DNA from: Larus michahellis
Taxonomy: Eukaryota > Chordata > Aves > Charadriiformes > Laridae
Length of the DNA stretch: 64,000 nucleotides
NCBI RefSeq assembly: GCF_964199755.1
Contig: NC_133900.1
Location: 73,826,727-73,890,726 of the forward strand
Reading direction: 5' to 3'
Shown: one piece after another, positions 39,101-51,500 of the stretch
Layout: the number at the start of each line of letters is the position of its first letter
Position numbering within the stretch: the stretch's first letter is position 1
Position numbers and translations under genes: made by a program
The notes under the pieces: model-generated
Database searches by the model: none
Told to the model about the DNA's origin: nothing
Seen by the model: the letters and a program-made list of their open reading frames with translations, nothing else

Positions 39101-42100
39101 CATCAATGCGATGGTTTAATGTTATTGCATAGGTAGAAATATTATTAATTTTCTGTGAAGTAACTGAGATGAGATTTGCTTTTATTTAGAGTTACTGTGG
39201 AGCAAATTCTGGAGAAGAGCTCTCCAGATAATTTCTCTTTGCACTGTGTAGACACGGTCTACTCATTCTTCCACAAGACACTGTACGGAATGTAGTACGA
39301 AATTTTCCTTTCAGAGTTTGGAGAATATGTCAGAAGAAATCCTGAGTGACTCAAAATAGAAAATTTACAATTTTGTTAATTTTCCTTAAATAGTTCCTCT
39401 GCTTATAGGAGGAAAATAAGGAGAAAATATAAATTGTTAATTTGAAGACAGGATATGTTTTTTTTAATATGTGAACTAAAGTGCACTATATGACACAGAA
39501 TCCTAGCAAAGAGCGGTTGTTCTAATATTGTCACATATAGTACTAGTTAAAAGTAAACCCTAGACTTTCTTATAAGTTTGAACTTGACCTATAATACTTA
39601 TGAAAGAATAAAACTCTTTTGTCTTGACTATGGGTCATGGCTTTTCACTAATTAATCTTGGACCTGTGATGTACTGGGCTACCCAAGTGGATCAGAAACA
39701 TCAGATTATTTTTATTTGTTCAAGAATTGGATATAGTAGTTGTGACATAAGTAACTATGTTAAAAACCTGACAAATTTTGTTTAGCAAGCTGGAGTCATC
39801 TGTTCAGCAGAAATGATGTGTTAAAAAAACTGTAAATAAAGTGAAGAGGAAAAAAAGCTTGAGAAAAATTATCACCCAGACAACAACTTTCTACATGCAA
39901 AGAGAGAGAAAAAAGCAACATTTACTAAATAGTTAATTTGATATCACTGATTCAGCTCATTTTATTAGCTGATAGAGTGGTTTGATAAAAAGATGCAGAA
40001 TTAAGGTTATTTTGTGGACTAGATAAAATCAGCAAGTCAAATAACTTGCTTATACATACAATGAAAAGGAAGGCACGAAAGTACATATCATAAGTGCATA
40101 TCAAAAGTGTTCTGGTGCACAATAAAACTGTAGCAGTGTAAACAAGCTAATAATAAGTTTACAGCTGTAGATAAGATAAGGCTGAAGATTAGCCATGGGA
40201 AATTGCCACACCACAGTAAACAGAAAAAGAAGGGATAAAGCAATTCATCCTAGTGCATCCAAGCCGCCTGCGTGAAATTCCATTCAGCTAGTGCTACTTT
40301 CCAACCATACGCACTTTCCTATCATCCTAGAACTAGCAGCATTAGATGGTGTTCCTTTTCTTTAGAGTTACAGTTTTGTCTCTTCTTATTCACTGGGCCC
40401 ACGTTAGTTCAGCAGGGTAGTAAACCAGGATTGTTAGAAGCTGGAGGCTCACTATAGATTATCAATTCAGCTTCCCTATTGTAGAAATTACTCATGCCAA
40501 GATAAGAGGTAAATTCCTGTCGCATTAGAAGCTGCAGTAAGATGATAATATCTCATTTAAGATTATTTTCTGCTTGTCCTGGTAATTCAGAGCCCCTTAA
40601 AAGTGAAAGACTCTTTCACATTCCATGTTAAATTCCAGTTGACAGTTACTTTCTGCAGAACGGGCAACAGAATGAAAATCCCTAGAACAAAAAGTCCCAT
40701 CATCTTCGTGACTTTCAGGATGAAAGCTCCTAATACACATGATGGCCAAAGCACAGTGAGTGGTATATCAGTCAATGCTATGTCAGTAATAATAACTGCT
40801 AATACTGACTGCCCTCCAGAACTGGGATATAACACAAGCTTCCTAATTCCTGGCATTCTGCAGTTGGCCAAACATAATGGTATAAAACCACAGGCAAAGC
40901 ATGAGGATTGCATGAGTACTACAGTCAATTACTCCCTTAAAACTTGTCTACACAAGCTACGTCATGGCAAATTATCCAACATTAACTAAGGGCTGAATGG
41001 ATATGTTAAACAGCATTACACCTTTGGCTGGACACTTACATTCAGAATTTAGTTAGCCTTCATTGGGTTTGATATAATTCATTCTTATCTGGTTTACTTT
41101 AGCAAAACAAAGGTGGATGGATAAACACCAGGAACAAAAAGAACTATTTAAATCGTTAAAACAGTGGTCACTGCTAGTGTAAGAGCAAATGGGTATAAGA
41201 TTGAATTTAGAAGCTAGAAGATAATTCTTAACCCTCACAGCAACCATACTCTGGAACAGTTTTCTAATACAGGAATAGGAGCAAAACACCTAACTACTTT
41301 TAAGATAAAGCTCAGTCAGTTTATGAACCAGATTACATGGCATGCTTGCAATAAGAAGGGAATAGATTCAGTGAGCCAGAAGGTGCCTTTCAGGAAAGGT
41401 CACATGATAATATTTATACACCTACTCTACCTCTCTCAAGATTTGCAAAATGTACATAATATACACGGAATATATCTTGCACTGTAAAAATATAAAAACA
41501 AATTTTAGGTCTTTCAAACTAAGCATGTAGTCTCAGAATCACCAGCAAACAATTTCATATTGTGATGCTTATTCTTTGTTTCAATTTTTGATTTGTAACA
41601 TGGAAATAGCAATACTTTCTTGTCTTACAGGGAGCTGTGAAGGAAAATTCATGAATATTTATAAAATGCTCACTCCAGTGATGAACACAATCTCCTCATG
41701 AGGAAATCAATAAACCCATGCAGATTTAAACAGTGTACGGTAAATAAAGGTTATAGCCACACACAGACTAGAACAGATAAACAGCTGTCTCATTCACTGT
41801 GCATCCATCAACCTGTAAACTGAGGCAGGCTGGGGTCCTGTCAGGAAACGTATCTGAGGATGTTGTAGTAAGAGACTACCTTAGTGCATATGCACAACAG
41901 ACAGCTTCGATTTGCACTGGCAAAATATTGGGTTTTCACATATAACATGGGTTAGGACTCTAAATACATCATTTAGCCAATGATCTTGTAAACAATAATT
42001 CATTGTAATTTAAAATTTACATTTTTTCTCTGAAATCTCTGCTGCAGTTAAATTATTTGGGCTTACTGCAGAGCTAAGGAGGAAAAAGGTGATCAAATTA

Positions 42101-44559
42101 CTGGTTGATAATCAAATCCCTTTCTGGCTATAAATTATGATTAATATGCTACCGCATCTTCAAAGATATTTAAAGCAGAGTGTATGTCATAGTATGTCAC
42201 TATTTATACTATAAATACACACCAGATCTCTCAGGTATATCCACTGACCTGATAAGAATGCACCTTGTACTTGCTAAGCTGGTCCAGGAGTATCCATGCT
42301 GCAGTGACGATAACCATCTATATCCACAAACCCAAATCCCCACCGGCACTGCTACTTATGTGGATTTGGCACTGGAATGCCTGGGAAATCATACCCTGGT
42401 CCTTAGCATTTCATTAACTTGAGGTGCTCCGGGAAATGTTTGATGGCATGCTATGACAAATTTCCCTCTTCCTTCCAGGTCTTCGTGGGAAAGTTTTCAG
42501 TCTGCCAGAACGTTTAGTTGACAGTTCCCTCGTGTAAGTTCCTCTTTCATATGCCCCAATCAGTGTCAATATAAGCACAGCTGGACAAGCCGTTCATGCT
42601 CGTACTTGCAGAATTATTGCAGCCAGGAACAGAGCTGTTGAAGAACAGAGAAGACCAAAGAGCTCTCCAGCTGTGCTGGAGTCATCAATGGCTCTCACAT
42701 GCCCAAAGTTTTCCCTTTTCATGTGGCTATTCAGGAGTTAATATGAAAGACACCTGCAGACCTCTCTGGAAAAAAAGGGATATATCTCTGTGGATGACAT
42801 GCAGTGTTACTACCTCAACACAGAAAAGCTATCAGTGAGATTTCTCAATCAAGAAGTATCTCTGGTAACTTGTAGTTACTCTTCCATAGGATACTTGGGA
42901 GAAGACAGTTTAATGACACTTCAGACAAGCTGGATGGTTGCTTTGTATGCTTGAGATCAAGACCGTTTGTACAACTGGACAGTAGTAAAGAAGGATAAAA
43001 GTGAAAACGTGTATGTGTAATGGACAAGGTAGGCGCCAGTCCAATCAGACCTACGTCTCTGAACAGCTCATACACCCTGCTTCAACACATCTAATTAAAC
43101 TGCACAGAGTGCTGCACTAAGGCAGCTATGCTCCTTCCGGCAGCCAAGCTAGCTTAGTTATGGTTTGGTCAGGTATTTTTGCAGCACACTGTTGTGCAGG
43201 CCTAATCGAGGCAATCGTTATTGCTGGGCAAACAAGGGAAACAAAATGATGCCTTTTGTAGTCGTAAGCTTACAGAATGGACTGATGTGCATGAAAAAAT
43301 ACAAATGGGAAATGTGGGGCTCTGCATATTAGTTATTTACAGCTCTGATATCATTGCGGAAGAGGTGGCTATTTTGTTAAAAGCTTTGTGATGTTCTCTT
43401 CTTTCCCAAACACCTGTGCTAACCTGAAAGTTCCAATAAATCAGTATGTTAACCAATTAAACAACATTAAAGTAACTGTTTCCTGGCAGGCCTACTACCA
43501 CCTTGTGTCTTGCAGCAGCTCACTCCGCCCTCCTCAGAGTTGCACCCTCTTTCCTACAGCACCAGAGCCAGCAAAGGCGGTGGATCCTGCCAAGGAAACG
43601 GAAGAACTCCGTTATCTTTTCCTGCCCAGAAGAATAAACGTGCATAATTTCAAGGCAGCAATTATGGACTTCCTTCCTATAGATGTATTTTTATTCCATC
43701 TGACATACGAGTATGTTTTGAAATTCCTGCTAGCCATATGGGCCCTTCAAAGAACAGACCACCAGCTGCCGTTCAGTGAAACGTAACCAAAGTGTTTTCA
43801 GTGTGTGGTCAGGGATGCGGGGTGTGCCAAAATGTGGGACAATGGAAGAAAAAGATGCCATGCACACGGGAAGGAGACCACAACCACCTACCACTGCTCA
43901 GCACAGCCCTCCTGGCTCTCTGATAGGAATTCGTCATTGATACTGGGCAAGTACTGCTACCTCCAGTCCATTTCAATAGGGACCAAGGGGTCTGCATAAT
44001 TTTTTTATTGTTTTTTTTTTCTTCCTTTTTCAGCAGAAGATGGTCTTGGAGTAGGAATCCTCTCACTTTTGCGTAAAAGGCCGTGTGATTTCGTGGTAAG
44101 GGGCAGCCTTCAAGAGTGCTCTGGAAGGCAGTAAGAGCAAAAAGTGTGGGGCTTCAGAAAGGGCTGCTGATGAAACAACTCACTGAGGTTCCTGATGGCA
44201 GTGATTTGTTTGAAATAATTTGGGCAGTTTCTCAATAGCTAGAGGCTTACTTCCTAGAAAACAGGAGAGAGTGTTTGCTAACCTTGATCAGCTCAGCAGC
44301 TAGAAAACTTGATGTTTAGACAGGCTGAGCCGCCTTCAGCGCCACACTGTCCTGGCAAAAGATCAACAACATCAATTTCCCCGACAAGCTGTCAAGGGCG
44401 CCAGGTTCTGTCACAGCATCGCTCCTGCCACGGCCTCCACCTCCTGAGGCCTGAAGGAAGGAAAAAAAAAAAAAAGGCATTTAACGATAACTAACCTTTG
44501 GATGGGCAAGCGCTGTGGTCGATGGAGAGTGTAAAAGCCACTTTGTTCGCTTTTTGCCT
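33166..44559. other. Intergenic region between COMMD8 and ATP10D
   Basis: About 11.4 kb of AT-rich DNA separate the two divergent genes. I recognise no gene, RNA or CR1 copy here. Several frames exceed 110 codons (minus 33983-34330, plus 36603-37013, plus 40603-40989, plus 43388-43786), but none shows a known domain, splice context or promoter. A CAA trinucleotide run lies near 37110-37125. Regulatory elements for either flanking gene could lie here but cannot be seen from the sequence alone. Confidence 0.65.
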
Positions 44560-45500
44560 TGAAAACTCAGCATGGCAGGAGAAAAAAAAAGGGGTGCACG
44601 GCTGCTGCCGCCAGGGCAGGACAGCCCTTTGCCTGGCTTGGGGCTGGGTTTGCCCCCGGCTGAGGGAAAGGGCTTGCTTGGGGGTACCCAGCCTCGCCTG
44701 CCCAGGCGGCAACCAAAGGCCTGGCCCCCACGGCAACGAGCAGCCCCTCACCCGAGGCCGTGGGGTGCGCGGTGGGGCCGCTTCTGGAGGCTCCCCACCT
44801 CCGGTCCCGCCTCAGCCGCTCCCCTGGGGAGAAAGACCAGAGCGGGAAAGAGGCGAGAGGAGAGGGGCGGTAAGGGCAGGGTGAGGAGTCGGAGGGCGGT
44901 GAAGGGCGCCGGGGGCGGGAGGCGGAGGCGGGCCGGGGCGGTGGAGGGGCCGGGCGGCAGCGGCGGGGCGGAGCGGAGCGGCGGCGGAGAGGGAGCGAGA
45001 GCGGCGGGGGGTCGCGGCCATTAGGCGGTGATGTACGCCGTGCTGCCGGTAAGGCCGCCGGCAGCGGCTGGGTGCGCGGCTTGGTGGGGCGGGAGGATAC
45101 CGGTGCCGGGCTCCCGGTCCGCAGACCTGAGGGGAGGGAAAGGTGGAAGCAGCCGCTGTGGGAGGAACCCGGGAGCCACCCGTGTCACCGTGCGGCCTTG
45201 GGGACAAACGAGCCGGCGGGGAAGCGGGGCTGCCGGCTCGCTGCGAGGCGACCGGGGGAGGCTTCCCGGGCGGGGGTCGCCGCTCCCTGAGGCTGAGGGG
45301 AGCGTGAGGCGGCCGGTTCTCGGCGTGGAAAGGCAAGGTCGTCCCACCCGAGCCGTCCCGGTTTCCACCCCGCGGTGGGACGCGGGAGGCGCCGTGGTGG
45401 AGGCGGCAGGGGTCTGGTCCGGGCAAGTGCTCGGGAGGACGAACCGGCCTCCCCCTTCCGCCCCTCCCCCGCAAAGCCGCCGCCGTAGTGTGCAGTGGAA
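44560..45500 (+). promoter_or_regulatory. ATP10D: CpG island promoter of ATP10D
   Basis: Nearly 1 kb of very CpG-dense sequence (GGGCGG boxes and long GCGGCGG runs around 44880-45020) starts abruptly in AT-rich DNA. No TATA box is visible. It precedes the coding exons of ATP10D by about 10 kb and contains a good splice donor at 45049, fitting the known arrangement of a non-coding first exon with a long first intron. Long frames on both strands are composition artefacts. Confidence 0.8.
44900..45048 (+). other. ATP10D: ATP10D probable non-coding exon 1 (5' limit unknown)
   Basis: The right end is set by CCG followed by GTAAGG at 45049, the only strong donor noted in the island on the plus strand. 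The left end is arbitrary because no transcription start can be read. An ATG at 45031 in a good context (GGCGGTGATGT) opens six codons up to the donor. Confidence 0.5.
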
Positions 45501-48500
45501 AAGGGTGCTTTTAAATTTGCTTTAAATTATGCTTTTAAGTGTCCCCTGGGCCAGGAGGCCACCCCTCCCGGCGTTGATCTCGCCGACTGAGCCGCTCTGG
45601 AGGCAGACCAGAAAGAAAAGGTAATTAAGAGCTTGACTCCAGAAACAAAAGGCTTTGTTTTAATAGTTCATGGCAGTGATTGAGGGAAAGGGTGTAAGCT
45701 TTTAGGTGCTTTACAGATTTATGGCATGGAAGCGGACTTAGGCCCATGTGAGTCCCAGGGAAATCCCTGAAGCTTCAGGAAAGTACGGAGGGGTGCGCGG
45801 TGCACTCGGTTGGTTACGGGATGAGGCCACAATAATAAATACCGGGTTTAGAAGTGAAAAAATGTTCACAAAGATGGGAAAGAAAAATCAGAGTTCCTAA
45901 AAGGAAGTTATTGTTCTGTCAGAAGTACAGCTGCTGTTGAAAAAAAAATGTACTTTTAATATCAAAATTACTATTATTTTCATACTAAAATAATACTTGT
46001 AGGGTATTCGTATCTCACTGATGACCATAGTATTGAGAAAGCTCTTATTTAAAAATATATTTGTCTTCATATCATCACCAAGAGATAACAGAATTGTCAT
46101 TATCCCTGTTTTTGTAAGTGATGATTGCAGCAGAGAGGCACTAATGGTTTCGCCAAGATCAGAGTGGGATTTAATTCTCTTAACTCCTTTGCATGCTCTA
46201 AAAGCTGTTCTGAAGCTGTCATTTTAGACTGAATCTTTACAGTTAGCCTGTGGTCAGTTACTATTTACAGGAGCAAAAGCTAGGACTGACAGACAAGGAT
46301 CACTTTCTTTTGTTAATTGCCACTTCGGTGGACTTCAAAGGGAATAGTCACAGATGATATATACTAATGAAAACTAGACCAAAATGAGGACTGACAGAGT
46401 GCCCTACGTAAGTACTCAAAGACACTCTAATATGACATTCCTGTCCCTCTTCCCTGTGCCAACGCGAGTACTTTCACAGCTGTAAACTGCATCGGGAAAT
46501 GCAATAATGTTATTGTCTTTGGGTTAGTAAAAGGTCTTGCAGATCAGTGAGTTCAACCAGGTTCAGTAAGTACCGGATCGATTACGAAGGAGGGGACAAA
46601 GCCAGGGGCAGGAAGTAGGAGAAGCAAGAGCAGCTCCTTTCAGTGTTAGCTTTTAAATCAGTTCAGCTACTCAGGGCACTGGTACTTTAGCATCTTAAAT
46701 AGCTTTGAGTTTACTAGGGTCAGAATTTGAGCCTTCTTCACCCCCTGCATTTCTTTCTAGGCTTCTATATCTTTTGGTCTTCATTTTTAATAATAAAACT
46801 TTTAAAGATGCATTTTTGTAGTTGAGCCTTGAATTGCTGTAGGACGCTTCTCTCTTTCAGGCCTGATGTATCTTCTCAAGAGGCATGTTTTGTAGTGTTG
46901 CAGAAGCTCTGTAGTGGTTAAAGTGGATTCACAGGTTATTCCTGTCAAAATCTCCCCAAACAGTAGACAGGTTTTATTGGTCCATGATGAATATCTGATT
47001 GTATTCCCAAGGTTATAGAGGAGTCATTTTTGTCAAAAATTCACTACGGTGTTGGAAAATTACATTCACTGCTGTCTTGAATTCTGTTGAACAGGGTTGT
47101 GGCCAATGATGACCTGTATCACACCTAATTGTGGTGTCCCTAATGACTTTTAAAAGTCCTGTCTTGTCCATATAAAGCCAGAACCCATCAATATATACTG
47201 ATATGCTGTTGAAAATGGGTATAAATACTGGCCTGATTTCAGCTGTCCTATTAATGAAATGAAAATACATTTATGTGTTCTGATTATAGGGACGATGCAT
47301 AATTCCGGTGTTGGACAGGAACAGCTGATAGTTGAAATAATTGTCATGAAATATTAAGTGAAGTCTGCAAGATCTCAGCCTAATTTTAGACCAGAATATA
47401 ATAAACAGTACTGGAAGAGAAGTAAAACAATGACTGTGGAGATGAGTAAAAAAGGCAAGGGCAGAAGCAGCAATACTAAAATTAATAGAAGTGCCACAAA
47501 GGTTTTCATGAGGCTGAAATGAAAACTAGACACCTGCGTGGTCTGTGTCTGACCCTCAGAACTGCCTCTCCCAAGGGATCTCCCACAGAAGATCTTAAAA
47601 TCCCAAGGGAAAAATGCGATGCACAGCTTATATTCTAAAACAGCAATAGAGTGCACGTGAGGAAGATGTTTTACTGGTAGAAAATGGGAGCTGTGCTTGT
47701 GCACAGCAATTGTTGCTGAACCTACAGCACAAATACACTGGATCAGCACAACAGCATTGACAATTAAGGTGCTGTCAGCTGTAGCGTTGCCATCCCTTTG
47801 AAATACGCAGGTATCTCCAGTCTGTTGTAGCTGTTGTTTCAGCTTCTAAAAAATCAGAGGTCTGTATGTAAATTGTTCATATTTAAGTTGCGCTTTTGGT
47901 AGGTACAATTGCAGTATGCCTAAGGTAGCTTTAATCTGCTTGGCTAAAAGCGAGCGAAGCTGCACTGCTACAGGCCTTGACATGAGCCATCTAAGTCTGC
48001 ACAGTACTTGAAGACCTTCATGGAAATCTGTACTTTTCTAGCTTAGCTGCTCTTAGTTATTTAGTTATTAAGTAGCTCAGGTTATGCCCGCATGTAACAT
48101 ACACATTTCTGGCTTCCAGCATTGGCAGAGAAGTCTATTTAAAACCAGAAGGTCTTTAAGATAAAATCAAATCTAGTCTGTTCATTTAAAGTAAGCTGTG
48201 GAGGATTTTTCGTATTTGGAGTTGTGCTCTTTTTGTAATCATATGTATTACCTCCTTTCCCAGATCCTTTGAAGAACCCTAGAGCATTAAACCTGAAAAC
48301 CTGTCTGGATGCCTTGGGAGTTTCTGGAACTCTTGCAAGAGCTGATAATGTGAGTGTCTTAGAAAACGAGAAGCCTAGGACTATCCAGAGAACTAATGTA
48401 GGGTTTTGGGAACTCAAGTACAGTTTCTTGCTGTAACAGGTACTTTCAGTTTAAATTTTAATGAGTAATTTAGACCTTGTCTACAGAACAGTTTTGGCCC

Positions 48501-51500
48501 TTTAAAGAAATCAGCACAGTTAAAAACCAGCAATACTGCCAATATGGATACATTTCCTTTAAAACTGTTTAGTGTAACTTAGGGAGTGTACACTGAATAC
48601 AAAAAAAATCATGTCATTTTGCATCATATGAACACCAGTATAAATATTTTTACATGGCTGTGAAATTCTCACTGTGAAATTAACGTGAATTTCATACATA
48701 TCAAAGCATCTGCAGTGACTTAATGCTGCATGACCATAAGCTAGAGATATACTTGTGAGAAAAGATGGTCATAAAAGAGTAAGACTTAACCTTGAAGGTT
48801 TTGTTTTACTGTTTTGAGACCAACATGGCACATGAGAATAGGGCATAAAGCAGAACTTTTCTGATGAATGGAGAAGAGGATGGAAAATGTTTGCGCAAGT
48901 CATAGCTCTCCAGCAGTCTTATTTTGAAACTGGTTACCTGTAGCAGAAATACATGATTTGTCTGAGTTTTAAACCTGAAATTTGGTATTGTGTGCTTCAG
49001 TTGTGTCTGTAGGTGCAAGATCTAATTGGCATCCTAAATAACTTTACCCAGGGTGGAGATTTTCTGCTTTTATGTACTGCTCCCACGCTGTAGCACATTA
49101 ATCAGCACTACTGCATGTATGGTTTACTATTAAATTACCTTGCGATTGACCTTGTGTCAGGGCCTTGGCACTTCCTGTGTTTTAATTCATCCAGCTGATT
49201 GTTTTTTAGTTGTGAAGAGCTGCCAGTAGCTGGCTTAACGTACTCACAACCAAGAAACATTCCAAGATAAGGCATTTCAAAGCTTCCAGGTTTTCAGCGT
49301 TGCCTGTGCTAAATCAGACTTTGTAGGTAGAAGTGCATGGCAAAATATTGCCATAGCATTTAACTTTTCATAGTAACATCCGCCTTCCACTCTTAATCCA
49401 AATATTCTTAGCATCCCCTTTACGAATATACCTCAGAATATATGTGGTTGCAAATAACCACATATTTTTCTTACAATTTAAGTTTTGATTCCTGCAGATT
49501 TTTGGCTGTTTGTTCCATAAATTGTCAGCACAAGTCTCTTAATCAGATCTATTTAGCCTATTTATGTGTCTCTGCAGATTTCAGATTGGCTTGCAAAGAC
49601 ACATTACAAACTTGTGAAATTGCATGTTACAGAGAAAGTAGCAGACCTTAGGAGAAAGGAAGTATTTGCACTTCAGAATGTAAATTAATCTTTAGGCTAT
49701 GGCTCCCTTAAGCTTTTCTGTTGTCTAATAGCTTCTGAGTTTTCAAATATGATTAGGAGGTGTTTTTAACTTTTAGCTTGTATAGTTTTGGTAGCGTACT
49801 GCAGTCGTAATGTAGCAACACAAGTGCTAGTGAGCCTGTGAAAGTAACACTTACTAAGAGGATTAAATGGGACTTTGTGTGGATCAGGGATGATCCACTC
49901 TTCACTCTTCAGTAGCTTTGTGTAGTGTGACCTCCATCTGGGTTAGCATTTTTTATCTTCCCTGGTCACCCCAGAACCTCAGATCTGCAGAACATCTTGA
50001 ACTATTCAGGTAGGAAGCTAAGAAAAGTGGTGTTGCTGAAGAGTGCCATTGTCTGAATTGCTTCTTTTTTAGGTGCTGTAGATGTTTTTCAGGTAAAATA
50101 ATGCAGTTTTACTGATCGCAGTTATGTTTGCCAAGAATCAATTGATTGCTTCCTCCTGGAAACAGGGCCAGATGACACAGGTGGCCTTCTGCACATTACG
50201 TCCAAAGACTGTGTCTGAGCAGGAATGGAATAGAAACATGCATGTGCCAAAGGTCTGAGGAGCATTCTTGTAAAATATGTCACTTACCAAGCGTATTTAA
50301 CAAAGAATTTTCTAAAAGAAGAATGAGGACTAACTATTTGGAGATCACAGCAACAGAGAAGGATGTTGTCAGAAGGGAGGAAGTGGTCAAGAGAAGCCGG
50401 GGTAAATGGTAGGGCACTTCACATGACATGCGAGCAGATGACCACAACATAATAGTAAGGTGCAGTTCCAGAGCAGTATAAACATTGGCTAAATTATTTA
50501 CACATCTGTTTTGCAGACAATCTCGGGAAAGAATCTGGTACGGGAGAGGTCAGTGATTGCCAAGTGACTTGCCAAAGCTACTGAATAATCTAACTGGAAC
50601 TGAGGAATTTTTAGTCTCAGGTCCATCCCCCTGCAGGAAAGCTAGGGGAGAAGGCTTGAATGCAGATACGAAGGTGATACCTCATAGAATTGGAAGCGGA
50701 CAGAGTTTATGAAGAGGACAGAATTTTAGAAGAGGAAAGAATCAGAGCACATGAGGGAACTGAGGTAGAGAAAGGAAGTAGTATGTCCAGTGTCCGATAA
50801 TTCCCTTCCACATTTCATCATGTTCATGTGACTTCAGTGAGCTTGCTACAAAAACTTGCCTTTTTGCATGTGAGACATATCTGGGTTATCTCTATATCAG
50901 CTATTGCCATTTAGCAAGATCAAGTAGTGTTCACTTGAGTGTATAGTGTGAAAATGAGAACAGAGTCTAGCTTGTCTGATGCTGTCCTCAAGACTTAGGC
51001 TTCCTCTCTTCAAACACATGAACGTTATTCTTGGGTTTTTTAAACATAAACTTATTTTTTAAAAATAAACCTTTAAAATACTGCTTCAAAGTTACTCATC
51101 TTTTGGGGCTTTTGCCATTGTTTAAAGAAACATCTGCTGTGTTGTATTACTACTTTGAATTCACATTAGCTGGAGAACTCTAGAGTTTCCTGTGAAAAAT
51201 GAAATGACAAGAGGTTTTAACAGAAAGGATTTCTTAGAAAAATAGTAAAAACAGCTTTTATTTGATCTTTGCCAACTTCATACTTAACAATATCTAACAT
51301 GAGGTTACTGAATCTCCTTTTGACCTCCTTCTAGCTAACCAAAGAAAAGATGCTCATTACTTTATAATCCAAATTTAGTGAGGAAGAAGAAAAATATTCT
51401 AAAGAGGAAAAAAAAACGCAAAAGTGATTTCTGAAGTTTGAAGCCTCATAACTCCTATTTTAAAATGGAAATGCAAATGACTTAAAAAAAAAAAAAAATC

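Noticed and set aside
43388-43786. 132-codon plus-strand frame
   Set aside because: No recognisable family and no supporting signals; considered chance.
44498-45525. Frames of 115-220 codons on both strands in the ATP10D CpG island
   Set aside because: They are mutually overlapping and rich in Arg, Gly, Pro and Ala, as expected of GC-rich DNA; no homology is recognised.
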